From: Escallonia rubra
Lineage: Eukaryota; Streptophyta; Magnoliopsida; Escalloniales; Escalloniaceae
DNA length: 64,000 bases
Assembly: GCA_033065855.1 (NCBI GenBank)
Contig: JAVXUO010001421.1
Span: 48,750-112,749, forward strand
Reading direction: 5' to 3'
Part shown: in pieces, positions 1 through 12,241 of the stretch
Layout of the letters: the number at the start of each line of letters is the position of its first letter
Numbering within the stretch: the stretch's first letter is position 1
The notes under the pieces: model-generated
The model's input: the letters and a program-made list of their open reading frames with translations, nothing else
What the model was told of the DNA's origin: nothing
Database searches by the model: none
Position numbers and translations under genes: made by a program

Positions 1-1410
1 AACAACGGAAGCCTAGTGGTAGAACTACCCTCCATTCCCCCAATGTAAGTCATGATCAATTAACTCTCTTGGCGTTACCCAATATATTGAGAGCCAAGGC
101 TTTGATACCACTTGAAACCAATAAAATAACCCTAATGAGGGTGAATAGGGTTTTAAGGTTACTTTAAAAGATTAACAAGTAATCACAATAAACTTTGAAA
201 AACTACGATGAACACTTAGATAGCTCAAACACAATATCTCAAATAAGCAAGCTAACCAATCTCAACACAAGTATAAGGAAATAATGTAAAGAGAGAAGGG
301 TTTAGAGATACTCGATGCTTGAGATTTAGATGGTTCAGATTGAATTATCCTCAAGCCAACGTCTACCCCTTCAAGGGAATCCCTTGAAAGGCCCGAGAAT
401 CCAGTAGAATGATCTTCCTTACGGGTCAAGATCAAACCTCTTACAATCCCTTGATGTTATACCCACATCAAGAACAAGCTTTGACAATCCCAAAGCTCCA
501 AAGCTCGATAACCCCAAGCATTGATATAAGAAACTTTAAATGAAGTATTGTGTATAATGATTCACTCTCAAGAAGTAGATGAGTACAAGTTTAAGCTCTA
601 GAATAAGAGAAATGATTGTATGATGACTTGTGAAAGCGTATATCTCTCAAACGTAAGCTCACAATTAATGCTCTCTTATTGGATGATAAAATAATGAAAA
701 CTAAGAGAGATTGAATAATAGCTTTGAGCTTTGAGTATATGCAAGATAAGAGGGATTTGAATGCAATTGTTAAATCAAAACTATTCTTTGGGAATTAATA
801 TGATTGTTTGAAAGTAGGTAGAGCATTAAATGCATCAAACGGTAAACGCAGTCGACTGTATTGCACGATTGCAGTCAATTGTATTCCCAAAGTAGCTGTT
901 GAAAATTCAAAATTTTCAATTACAGTTGACTATATTTCAATGCAGTTGACTGTAATAGGCTACTGAAAGTTATTGTAGTCGACTGTAACAACTCACTACC
1001 CAACTTGCAGTTGATTATATTCCAATGCAGTTGACTGTATTCCTAAAAATACAGCTTTTCTTATTTTCAAAGTATGAAAAAGTATATGCATGCAAGTGAA
1101 ACCTATGACCAATTTCTAAGTCATCATCATCGATACAATCAACTCTCTATATCTAGTTACAAAGCAAGGAATAAAAGCATTGTACAATTGAAAATGAAGT
1201 ATTCCATCTTTGAAGCGTTCCTTGAGTATCTTTGATCAATTTGTTCGTCTAATTATCCGTTTCCATGAGTATGAAATTATACATATTGCTTCAAGAACTC
1301 AATGCATGTTAGACAACATAATCATCAATATTGGTCATCATCAAAATCATCAATATTGGTTATCATCAAAATCAAATATAATCGTAGGTTAAATAACCGT
1401 AGCGCTAACA
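1..1410 (-). mobile_element. Copia-like LTR retrotransposon, 5' end, clipped by the window edge
   Basis: Read on the minus strand, an LTR runs from 1410 (TGTTAGCGCTACGG) down to 113 (TTGGTTTCA). It is followed at 110-99 by TGGTATCAAAGC, which resembles a primer-binding site for initiator Met-tRNA. This is therefore the 5' LTR, and the body lies left of the window. The LTR is homologous to the complete LTR at 20050-21315. It carries several decayed copies of a CAGTCGACTG palindrome, mostly seen as CAGTTGACTG or similar. Superfamily is inferred from LTR style and primer site only; no coding sequence is visible. Confidence 0.75.
99..110 (-). other. Primer-binding site of the clipped retrotransposon
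   Basis: The minus strand reads TGGTATCAAAGC two bases after the LTR end. This matches the usual plant iMet-tRNA primer-binding start TGGTATCAGAGC with one difference. Confidence 0.7.
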
Positions 1411-2090
1411 ATGTTATCATTTTTCTAGTTATTAAATAAAATTTTGATCCATCATAGACAAGTGTAACTGTTCATTAAGAGGATGGGATGGATATAAGAG
1501 ATACTCCAAATGCATATTACCTTTTCCGTGGCTCAACCAATTACTTGCTTAAAGTACCCACATTTGGTCTTCTGGCAAATCAAAGTCAGCAAAGATAATA
1601 TACTTTCCTGCTACCATTTCTCACTGAATGGTAGCAAATCACAATTATAGATATGGGTTCCTCTTAGTATAAACAGAAAATCACATTTTGACTCTTAAAT
1701 AAGTTAAAACATGAGTAGAGATACAAGAGATAAGAACAATTACAGATTCAAGAGAAGGGAAAAATTGCAAATCCAAAAGACAGAGATCTAAGAGGCAGAA
1801 AAGGCAGAGGAATTACTTGAGTTAAGGAGAGAAACGACGCAAGCTAGGGGCTACGTGGGCTTTGCTATGCCGTGGGTTATGTAGCCTGCTTCACACTATC
1901 GTGGTCCTTGGTAGCGGTGGCAAGGAAGGCGATGGAAGGGAGGCGACAGCGGAAGGCTACTTCCGGTGGTTGGGGTGGTGGGAAAGGGGGGGGGGAGGGG
2001 GAGGCGGCAGATGTGTGGTGGGGAGAAGTGAGAATGAGAAATGAGAAGGAAATTAGGAAGGGAGTCCAAATTAGGGCAAGGTCAAAAAAA
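1411..2090. other. Intergenic, no gene seen
   Basis: No coding sequence was recognised. The segment from about 1860 to 2040 is G-rich and gives short low-complexity reading frames only. Confidence 0.5.
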
Positions 2091-2099
2091 ATTGCTCGC

Positions 2100-2340
2100 T
2101 GAATTTAGCGGTCGCTGTAGTGGGCGCTAAAAGTGGTGGCTAACTTTAGTGACTGCTATAGCAGTCACCAAAAGTAGTCACTGAACTTAGTGACTGCTCT
2201 CCGGTCGCTAAATAGTGATTGCTAATGATAGCAGTCGCAAAAGAGGTTGCCAAAGGCCTAATTTAGCGACCGCCACTGTAACGAGCGCTATAGTGGCGGT
2301 CGCTAAATTGCGGTCACTAAAGCCACTATTTCTTGTAATG
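2100..2340. mobile_element. CACTA-like transposon terminus or remnant
   Basis: Repeated, inverted GTCGCTAAA and TAGCGACCGC units lie close together. The block ends in TTTCTTGTAATG, one base from the CACTA terminus TTTCTTGTAGTG seen at 57093-57104. Dense inverted subterminal repeats next to such an end are typical of CACTA elements. No matching left terminus was found, so this is taken as a remnant. Confidence 0.5.
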
Positions 2341-3035
2341 TGTTTATGTTTTTTAAGTCATTCTCTTCCTTCTAGTACAATCAGAAGGAAAAAGAGATTC
2401 CATAAGAAAGATATCAAAACCATCCACTTAATGATAGGAAGAAGAAGGTTGATAATGACTAAGTCTTAACATCATCTAGGTATTAAGAAGAAATACATGA
2501 GGCAAATTCGATCTTCTGGGGTGCGACAACCTAGACACATCCCAACCACCCACTCCACCATAATATCGCAAAATGGACAGGCAATTGCACATCCACAACC
2601 TAATAATCTCAACCACCAGCTTTCATTTCACAATAATCACCTATAGATTACAACCACCAATAGACCACCACATCCATCAAGTAACCTTACATAACCACCA
2701 TTTAAACCTCATAGCCATGATTTCAAAATTTTCTCCTATTAAGTTATATCTAGGAAAAATGGCTAACGACCCCTATATTACATGCTTTGTGTGATTTCCC
2801 CCCTTCACTTCAAATTCAAGCACCAAACCCCCACACAATTAAGGAAATTCCTGTCAATTTAACCAACATGTGGTCAACAAACGCGTTGACTAGAGATTTT
2901 TCTTTAAATGACAACTTTGCCCTTCACCATTTCCACATCTTCTTCACTCTCCCACCCCCTTCCCCCAACCCTCACTTCTAACTGTTGCCCTCATCCCTCA
3001 TCCTTCATCCCTCATCCCCCATCACCTAACACCCA
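2341..3035. other. Intergenic, no gene seen
   Basis: Short frames only, rich in His, Pro and Ser from a C-rich composition. Nothing was recognised. Confidence 0.4.
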
Positions 3036-3675
3036 CCACCACACACACACACAAAATCTAGGTCACCCATCAACCCCTGTACACACACGCACACAAAAAT
3101 TTGTCAGACACCCACGTACGTGCACACAAACTATGTGTGTGCGTGTGTGTGCCTTTGTGGGTATGTGTGGGCTTGTGTTTGTGAGTGCGTGTAGTGTATG
3201 TGTGTGTATGTATGTCGTTGAGTGTTGAGTGTGCATGTAATGGGTGTGTGTTTGTGTGTGTGAGTGTGTTTATGGTGATGGGTGAGGAAAATGGAAGGGG
3301 CAACCATGATGGGTGGGTGTTTGTGTGGTAGCTGTGTGTGTGTGTGCGCGCGCGTGTAGTGAGTGTGGGTGTGTTTGTGCATAAAAGCAGTCTGTGTGTT
3401 TGAGTGGGTCTGTGTTTATGGGGGGGGGGGAACCATGGTGCGTTTGTGTGGGTGGGTATGTCTATGCATCCGCGCACGTGTTGGGTATGTTTTCTTGTAC
3501 ACGCAGTAGGTGTGGGCGCATGTTTTTGTGTGTGAGTGTGTGGGTGTCTGTTTGTGGTTGGGGGGTGTTCGTGTTCGTGTGCATGCACAACGTGTGTGGT
3601 AGTGGATGATGGGGATGGGATAAGGGGGTCGAGAGTGTGGGTGTATGTTTTACGTGCTCGCAGGGTGTGTGTGGT
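3036..3675. repeat. GT/CA-rich simple repeat tract
   Basis: A CA-rich stretch (3036-3130) switches to a GT-rich stretch (3131-3670) with interruptions such as GCGCGCGTG. It lies about 1.7-2.4 kb upstream of the MADS-box start codon. Long frames read through it on both strands but encode only Thr/His or Val/Cys low complexity. Confidence 0.8.
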
Positions 3676-4495
3676 CAGAGGCAGACCCATGAAATCTAAT
3701 CGGAAGAGTCCAAAAAGTCACTTAAAGAATTTCAAAGGTTCAAGTTTACATAAAACATGAAAAATAAAAAATATATACTACTTACTAAGCCAAAACTTGG
3801 TTTGGTGTAACATCTTTTTGGTGTTACACAACTGTCAACCTAGAATGAGAATTTTTTTTAAAATGCACAAAATAAAAATCTTAATTGGTAAGTAACTACC
3901 TACAAAAATATGTTTAGTTTTCGCAAGTTAAAATTCATGAGAAAATGTAGTTAAAAAAATTTAAGGCCAAGTTTGATACGATAATAATATTTTTCTAACT
4001 TATTTCCGGACACGTATGGCAAATTTATTTTTCTATTATTTAAGATTCATTTTACTGAAGATAACAATAAGCACGTATATGTGATGTTTGATTTTTTTTT
4101 TTTTTAACAAAATTTGTACTATTAATCTTATTTTTGCACACACATCGCGTGTGCCACGGTGACTCGACGTTCATCAAGGTTTCACAGAACAAGAAAACAC
4201 AAGAAAACTAACTTCTCTAATATGTATGAATTAATGGTCAATTCGTGTTCTTTTGTAATCTAGAGATTTGAAATTTGGAAGAATGAAGATGAAGTAAGGG
4301 AATGAGAAAAACAAAGACTATGAAGGTGGGGGCACAAAAGAGTAAAAAATTCAACAAAATGAAACTCTAATGATACAATATATATAGTGGCATCTTCCTA
4401 GATATGTTAAATATGATTACCCATTACTTAAATTTTTTGAAAAAACTCATCACAAAATAGGGGCGGCGTGCGCCCCCATGTGGGTGGTCCGCCCT
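3676..4495 (+). mobile_element. hAT-like non-autonomous element, copy 1
   Basis: The left end CAGAGGCAGACC and right end GTGGTCCGCCCTTG are degenerate forms of the CAGGGGCGGATCC / GGTCCGCCCCTG ends seen at 50207-51194. The left portion, around AGGTTCAAGTTTACATAAAA, is shared with the elements at 6371-7005 (inverted) and 50207-51194. No transposase is encoded. The hAT assignment rests on the CAGGG-type end and on a near-8-bp target duplication at the 50207 copy. Confidence 0.6.
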
Positions 4496-5393
4496 TGGAT
4501 ATGGTGGTGGGTGGTTGGTTGGTAATGGAGACGGGTGGCGAGGTGGGGGTGATAGGTGGAAGTGAGATAGGTGTTTGAAAGAATGACTTTAAGCTAAAAT
4601 ATGCTAAGAAAATAGGACAATGACGTCATTTCACAAAAAATCCGTTTAAGATAGATACTTAATTTTCTTAAATGTAAGTGAATAGATACTTAAATTTAAA
4701 GTGAAATAGGAGAAATCGCACACACGCGTGTGGTAATAGAGGGGTGAATTATACGTTATCCTCCCCTCCCCTTATATATAGATATAGATACAGTAGCTGC
4801 AAAATGTGACGTGATTGGTCCATGCAAAGCGGAAAAAGGGAAACCACAAGAGAGAAGAAGGGGGCTGATAAATTTGCATCCATTGGGTAAAAGACCAAAA
4901 TGTGTATTGTAGGCATTAAAATACAAAGAACGGCAAGCCGTTCATGCGCCCCCACACTAAAAACCTTCAACTTGCAAATAAATTATCCCTTCCCGTCCGT
5001 ACATGTCCCACCCAATTTGGTCACTAAACTATGCACCGCATCATCACACGAGACAATAACAACCGAAAACCGTGCCCGCAGCCAATCAAAAATCGACAAC
5101 CATTTTGACCAAACCGCTCTGGTTTTCTCCACACCACCTATTTCCACATCTAGAAGTTTCCTTTCCGCATTGCCCCCTGCTCATCATAACCAACGTATGC
5201 CTGCAAAATAGGGAGGTAGAGGTACCCATCTGTCTAGAGTTTCCTCTTTCATACATGCCCCCCAGAATAGAATTTACCCCGAGTAACATCAACCCAACTG
5301 TGTTTATGGCCGCATGAGCGTGTCTGTTGTTGTGTAGAGTTTGTTTTGCTTGCTTGTTTGTTTGGTGGGCAAGACAGCGAGGAGGGGGCCAAA
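4496..5393 (+). promoter_or_regulatory. Upstream region and 5' leader of the MADS-box gene
   Basis: This stretch has no coding sequence and directly precedes the MADS-box start codon. A TATA-like run, TTATATATAGATATAG, sits at 4771-4786, and the leader near the ATG is purine-rich. The transcription start cannot be fixed from sequence. No perfect CC(A/T)6GG CArG box was found; CCAATTTGG near 5011 is one base short. Confidence 0.35.
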
Positions 5394-8300
5394 ATGGGGA
5401 GGGGGAGAGTGCAGCTGAAGAGGATTGAGAACAAGATTAATCGCCAGGTGACTTTCTCCAAGAGGCGGTCTGGTCTGCTGAAGAAGGCCAACGAGATCTC
5501 GATTCTTTGCGACGCGGAGGTCGCTCTGATTGTCTTCTCAACCAAAGGGAAGCTCTGCGAGTACGCCACCGATGCCTGGTACCCATCTCTCTCTCTTTTT
5601 TATTTCCTTCAGTATCGCCTGTTGATTCCATAGTAGTTTGCCTGCAAGTTCGGGTATTCGTTGCCTTCGCTTGTTTGGTTTCTCGTTATCTTTCTTCATC
5701 TTCTACTCATCTTGCTGATGTTGTTTTGTGCACGTACGATACTCTTGTGTGTGAATTAGAATAAGTTGATGAATAAGCTGAGATCTTATAGGTTGTTAGG
5801 TTACTAGACACATGATTTTTGTCAAATTTTTTGTGTTCTAGAGCAAATTTGACTCGTAGGAGTTGAAGGTTATTTCGAGGTGTTGTTGTTGAGCAGTCTC
5901 CTTTAGGTAGCTTTTCATTGGGCAATTTCATGCAAATGAACTCTTGTCACCAACACTACACTCTATGCCATGTACTCCCACATGCATGAAACATGCAATA
6001 CTACTTGGTGAGTCTGCTTGTGTTTTGATGCTGCAGTTTGTGTTTAATATATCAGGCTACGATGATCAGTCCCATCAATAAGAGTAGCAGTTTTTGTTTG
6101 TAAATTTCAAACCCATGTGTGCACTTTCCCTAGTTGTCCTGCCTTGTGATTTGTTTAAACAAAATGTTCAGAAAGGGACACTCTTTCCTATAGACAAATT
6201 TAAAGGTTGATGATTCAATTGTTAAAGATCCTACACAGATTTAGGAAGGTCCCTATTCATAAATATCTGAAGATTTATTTATAAAGTGTTCCCCTTTAGG
6301 AAAAAAGGTTACCTTTGAAATATGTTTAGTCTAATATATTTATGATGGTGCACAAGCATGGTAGAACCAGCAGGGGCGGACCACCCACGTGACCGGTGGG
6401 GGCCATGGCACCCCCCATTTTTTGGGAAATTTTCTTTTTGATATATAGATAGATAGATAGATAGTGCATAAATATATTTAAATAAATTACAAAAATGTCG
6501 TTATAATAATTAATTAAAATTTTATTTTGTTGTGTTGTTTACTCTTTGTGCCACCGGTTATCATATATTTTTCTTTTTCATTTCCTTATTCGATCTTCAC
6601 TCTTTTAAATTCTAAAATTTAAAACTTCATATTACAAAAAGAAAAGAAAAGAAAAGAGTAGGCCAAGATTAGTTTTTTTTTTTTGAGTTAAAATTTTTAT
6701 ACATATATTAACTTATATGTTACTAGTGTACTCATACAATTGATAATAACATTAGTAAATTCTTTCGTGTAAGTTTAGTAATTTGTTATTACTAATCTTA
6801 CCAAGTTAAATAAATCATTTTGAATAGTAAAATTATATGATTAGTAGTCAAATTGAGCAGATATTTTGTATATAGTGATGCTAATTACATTATGTTTCTG
6901 ATTTTTCATGTTTTATGTAAACTTGAACCTTTAAAAATTCTTTTAAGTGAGTTATTAATTATTATTTTTTTACTTTTTGGCCCCCGCGATTAGACTTTCT
7001 GCCGAGAACTAGTTTGTCTTGCTTTTATGGTATAGTACTGGGCTGTAGCTGATGGTACAAGTTAGCGTTATGTGAGCTTATGGTATAGTACTGGGATGTT
7101 GCTAAATGATACGGAGTACAAGTTAGCAACCTAGCCTGCAAATATGGTGACCACAGTTACGCCCGGGTGCTCTTCTAGCTCTGTGTTCTACGCTAATCTC
7201 GTGCTTTATTTTTTGTTGCCCACTAAACAAACATAGCCGTACCCTAACCTTAATGGTTGATTCTTGTGGACTTCATTTTTAAACTGTTGTCGTTTTTAAA
7301 AAATTTAAACCAGCATGGTGTATCAACTTACACCATCAACCCAAAAGCTATTCAAACCAGATTGAAAGTTTGAATAAGTTTTTACCTGAACTGTTCAAAA
7401 TTTGTTTTTGACCAAATAGAAGCCTCTTGATTGTGTGCCAAAAATGGCTAACATTCTAGGTTATGGATACGGAGTTCTTGCGCTAAAAGTTGAAATACCA
7501 GTCTTGAAAATCTCTGAAATGTTCAAGGTTGAAAATTCAATTAGGTCATGAAATTTTGGGAAACCTTTTATATCGCATGTCATATTACAAGATCTTGATA
7601 AATTGGCTATAGCACCATGGGTGACCCTTTTTTCTTATTTTTCTTACAATCTTTTACCGTCAATTTTCTTCATCGATCTGCTTCATCTTTTAGACGGTGA
7701 TATATCTTGGCAATTTACTTGCACCTCCTTGCTAGACCTGGCAAAGAGTGACCCGGATCCGCGGGTCTACCCGTACCCGATTAAAAAATTCGAGTACGGG
7801 TACATAATTAGGAAACCCGCTGAAAATGGACCCGTACCCGAATCAACCCGTAAAATCCGGGTCGGTTTAAGTCAGTTATCGGGTACCCGAATTTATCCGA
7901 TTATGTGAGTATATATATATATACCTTTTAGGGTTAACACCTCTCATTCTCTCTTCTTCTGACTTTCGCCGCCCCTGCCTCTCAAGTCTCTCAGACTCTC
8001 ATCCTCACAGGTCCCTCTCTCAAGTCCCTCACTCTCTCTCAGATTTAATAAAGTCACGGCCACCCTACTCTACCCACGGCGCCACGTCGTTCAGTCACTC
8101 CCGGATCTACTGCATCTCCGCCGCCATGTCGTCACTTAGTCACTCTATCACATTGTCGCCACCAGTCTGTCACCCCGTTGCCACCGATCGGTCACCCCGT
8201 CGCGTCGTCACCCCCGATCCATCACCCCGTCGCCCAGTCGCCACAGATCCGTCACTCCGTCGCCCAGTCGCCACCGATCGGTCACTCCGTAGCCTTGTGT

Positions 8301-10928
8301 TGTTGGTTCAGATTTTTTTTTTTCAATTGAAAGATTTTCAGTTTTTATTTCTATTTTTATTGAAGGATGTTCAGATTGATGTGTAGATCGTTGTGTAATG
8401 AATTGATGGAGAAAGAATGAATTATCTGATTGTTTGAGGTCAAAATATGTCTAGTTTGTAGGTTTTTAAAATCTGTTATTCCAAAAAAACAATTAATCAG
8501 GAAATAGGTGAGTTACCCGTGGGCAGTACCCTACCCACAAGGGTAGGGTTGTGGGTAGGGTACGGGTTCTCAAAAAGCCTACCTGAAAAAATTCTTGTAA
8601 AATATGTCCGGCGGGTATACTCGTTTGTGAGGTGTACTCCTTGCAGTGTCGAAGTGTGAAATGCTATGTCATGATTATGTGCTTGCTTATTTCAAATCAA
8701 ATATTTTTCCATTTGTGCATGTCCGGTATTTTTTTATATGCTAAGTCATGATTATGTGCTTGCTTGCGTACCTCGGGTGCGGCGTGGGTGCGTGTCCGGT
8801 ATTTCTTATTTATTTTTGTAATAACTGAAATACCGGGTATGGCTCGAGTGCAGATAAGATACAAATTAAGTGCGTATAGGATACTTATCGGGTGTTTTTA
8901 AAAGAACTTCTAAGGATCAAAACATAAACAGAAGTTTTGAGGGGCAAATAAAAATAATAAAACATGTAACTAAACCTATTAACGGGCAGATCGCTTATTC
9001 GCTTGATCTGTAATGAAGGGAGAAACGAGCAACCACCGGCCACCACCTCCGGCCGGAGACTTACAATGTTGGTGTTTAACAACAGTAGTTGTCACCGGAT
9101 ACTGTAGGCAACAGTAGCGACGGAGACGCACGAGTGGAGTCCAACGACTAGAAAGAGATGTCGGTAGCGAGCTCGTTTGTTGGTGCGGTAGTAGTAGCAA
9201 CATCCAAGAAGAAGAAGGGACTCGACAAGATGTAATTGCTGATTGTTGTTCTCAATGCAGGTTCTTTTAAACCATGACCACATGTTCAATAGCCTGTTTT
9301 TGAGTTTTCTTTTGGGAGAGGAAAAGTGACTCACTTCCTCCATTTTATTAGCTTAGGAGTTTTTTTTTAGGAAAGATAAGAAGAGAAAATTAACGTAGGT
9401 TCGATCTTCTTTCTCCCCAAAAATCTCCTCTCAAAATTGGGAAGAAACAAAGAGAAAAGAAGTTCTCATTAGTAACACCTCAATAATATCCATATTACCC
9501 TTGAGATCATCAAGACTAAATTTTTAATGACTTTTAGGTCCTAGGATTTCGTACAAAACTTACCATTTCACTTACAGACGAATGATTGTTTTGGATGTTA
9601 AAATAAAATTGACTCATGTCTTCATTGTGCTTTTGGTGTGACATAAAGATTTCAATGTCCATATGTTTATAGTTTAACTCATGGCTCGTTGTTGTGTTGT
9701 TTTTATTGTGACATTAACCGGTCATCTAAGACTTCTTACATTATTGAGGCATGAACGTTTTGTGATGCCATTGATGTCTAATTTTTTTCTTAACCAGAAT
9801 CATGTTCTTTCTTGAGATCATACTTTTGTAGTCTCTTTTAGAATTACAACAATTTGGTATAAGAGTATATGCGTACTTTGATGTATTTTATTTTCTTTAA
9901 TGTTAAACTCACAAACAAGAGAAATACATTATGCTTTCTGTTCTCTCTTCAACTCACAAGCAATTGAAAGGAAAATTGTCTTTCATTTTCTTCCTTTTTC
10001 TTCTCTTCCATTCTCTTCCTTTCTTTTCTTTTCTTTTCTCTTCCCAAAACTTATAAAGAGACTATAAGTGAATGTGGGTACAACAGTTGCAACCTTATCT
10101 TTTCCTGACTTTCTTAGTTACCCCTGATTAACTTAGGGTCAATTACACATTGCACCCTGAGGTTTACCCTAAATTACACACGCTCCGCCTATCTTTTTTT
10201 ATTAAACTATGTTTGGTGACTCTCGATTTCTCTGACGGTTTTAACGATGTGATGCAAAAATACATTTTTTGCTCTCTTCATTCTCCATTCTGCACTTCCC
10301 CTTCTCCCTTAACTCTCTACGAGGTGACTTCTCCCTCAACAATTCTCTGTGATGGTGGCCTTGGGGAGGTTGTTGGTATACGATTGACAGAGGAGGTGGT
10401 CGTGATTGGCGATTGGTTGACGTAATTAGTGCCGGGGTGCTCGGCTATCGTGATTGGTGGCGGGGTGTTGGTGTCCTTGGGGAGGCTGTTCGTTTGCCAT
10501 TGACAAAGGAAGTGGTCATCCTTGGAGATTGGTGGCGGGATGCTAGGTTGTCGTACGTGTCGGCGGCGGTCGTCGATTGGCCGATCGATGGTAGTGGGTG
10601 GTTAATTGGTGGCCCTCGGTGTGCGATTAGGAGTGGTGTTCGTGCGGCAGTGGTAGTTCACTAGCAGTGATGAGTCATCGTGACGACAGAAGGCTGGGCA
10701 GTAATGGTGGTTTACTGCCTGCTGTCTACGGTGGGTGTGGTATGTGTGTCTGCTGGTGTATGTGTGTGTTGCGTGTGTTTGCTGGGTGGTCGATTGGTGG
10801 CCTACTGGCCTTTGGTGGCCCTCAGCGTGCGACTGAGAGTGGTGGTCGTGCAGTAGTGGTGGTTCACAGGCGTTGATGGGTCATCGTGACAGCGGAAGGC
10901 TGGGTGGTGGTTTGCAATTTTAGTGGCA

Positions 10929-10959
<31 letters not shown>

Positions 10960-11823
10960 CCGTTGACCGCGCGGGCAACTTGGGGTAAGTTGCCCACGCG
11001 ATCTGGCCGTCCATGCGCGATCTGTGGACGGTTTTTTACCATATTGCCCTTCTGTACTCTATGTTATATTAATGCATCCACTCATTCACTACATTATGTA
11101 GCGGATGATACAAATCAGTTTTTTGTCTCTCTTTTCCTCCTCTCCTCTTCTCTCTCTCTCTCTCTCTGGTCTCTCTTGTCCTCCCACATAAGCGATATTG
11201 TCCAGGTGTAATACAAAGGCGATTGTGGAGTCGAAGGAGTAGATGAGGCGGCAAGTAACGAGGTCGAGGGCGTCGCAAGGCAAAGTTGAAAGCGGTGAAT
11301 GCGACAGCTATGGTGGTGGGCAGATTTGGCGACAACAAGATCTAGGTTGATTAGATTTGGGTTTGAGTTTGATTTCGACGGCAAGATCGCAGATCGACGG
11401 TGGCAGACGACAGCGACTATGGTGTAACAATTTGACTGTCCCTCAATCCTGAATCGGTTCAATCACATTTTTGAAATATTTATCTTGAAATTCAATGATC
11501 ATAAGTGTAGCTAGTTTAAAAAATTGTCAATCATACCATAAATAAAGTGCAAATCCATTTAGAGAAGAGGAGAGGACAAAGAGAGCAGCATAAAATTGAT
11601 TGTGTAAATCTATTTAGAGAAGAGGAGATCGAGGAGGAAGAGAGAAGCACAAAACTGATTGTGCAAATCCAACACAGAGTACAGAGGGGCAATATGGTAA
11701 AAAAAACCGTTCGTTACATTACGTAGCGGACGGACTTAAAAAACCGTAAAAAAAAGATCTGGACCGTCCACAGATCGTGCGGGTAACTTAGCCTAAGTTG
11801 CCCGTGCGGTCAAGGAATCAGCA

Positions 11824-11861
<38 letters not shown>

Positions 11862-11927
11862 TGGTTGTAACTTAGCCTAGTCGTCCGCTACCGTGTCCGG
11901 TAGCGGACGATAATGTAGAAGCCAGCA

Positions 11928-11967
<40 letters not shown>

Positions 11968-12193
11968 GCTGATCCATTGCTCGCCCGGGCAATGGATCAG
12001 TTGTTGCCCGCGCGATCTAGCCGTCCACGCGCGAGATCTGAATGGCCAGATCTCGCGCTTGGACGGCTTGTTTTTCGCCGTCCGCTACATAATGTAGCAG
12101 ACGGCGAAATCTAACCCGCCCATAGGGCCTCGTGGACGGCCAGATCGCACGGGCAACAACTGATCCATTGCTTACGCGAGCAATGGATCAGCT

Positions 12194-12241
<48 letters not shown>

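Noticed and set aside
3070..3690. 206-codon minus-strand frame rich in Thr and His
   Set aside because: It comes from the GT/CA simple repeat. The composition is low-complexity in all phases.
5005..5020. CArG box in the MADS promoter
   Set aside because: CCAATTTGG has five A/T bases between CC and GG, not six.
5346..5393. Upstream in-frame ATG as the MADS gene start
   Set aside because: It would add 16 residues before the MADS domain. Plant type II MADS proteins of this clade begin at MGRGRVQ.
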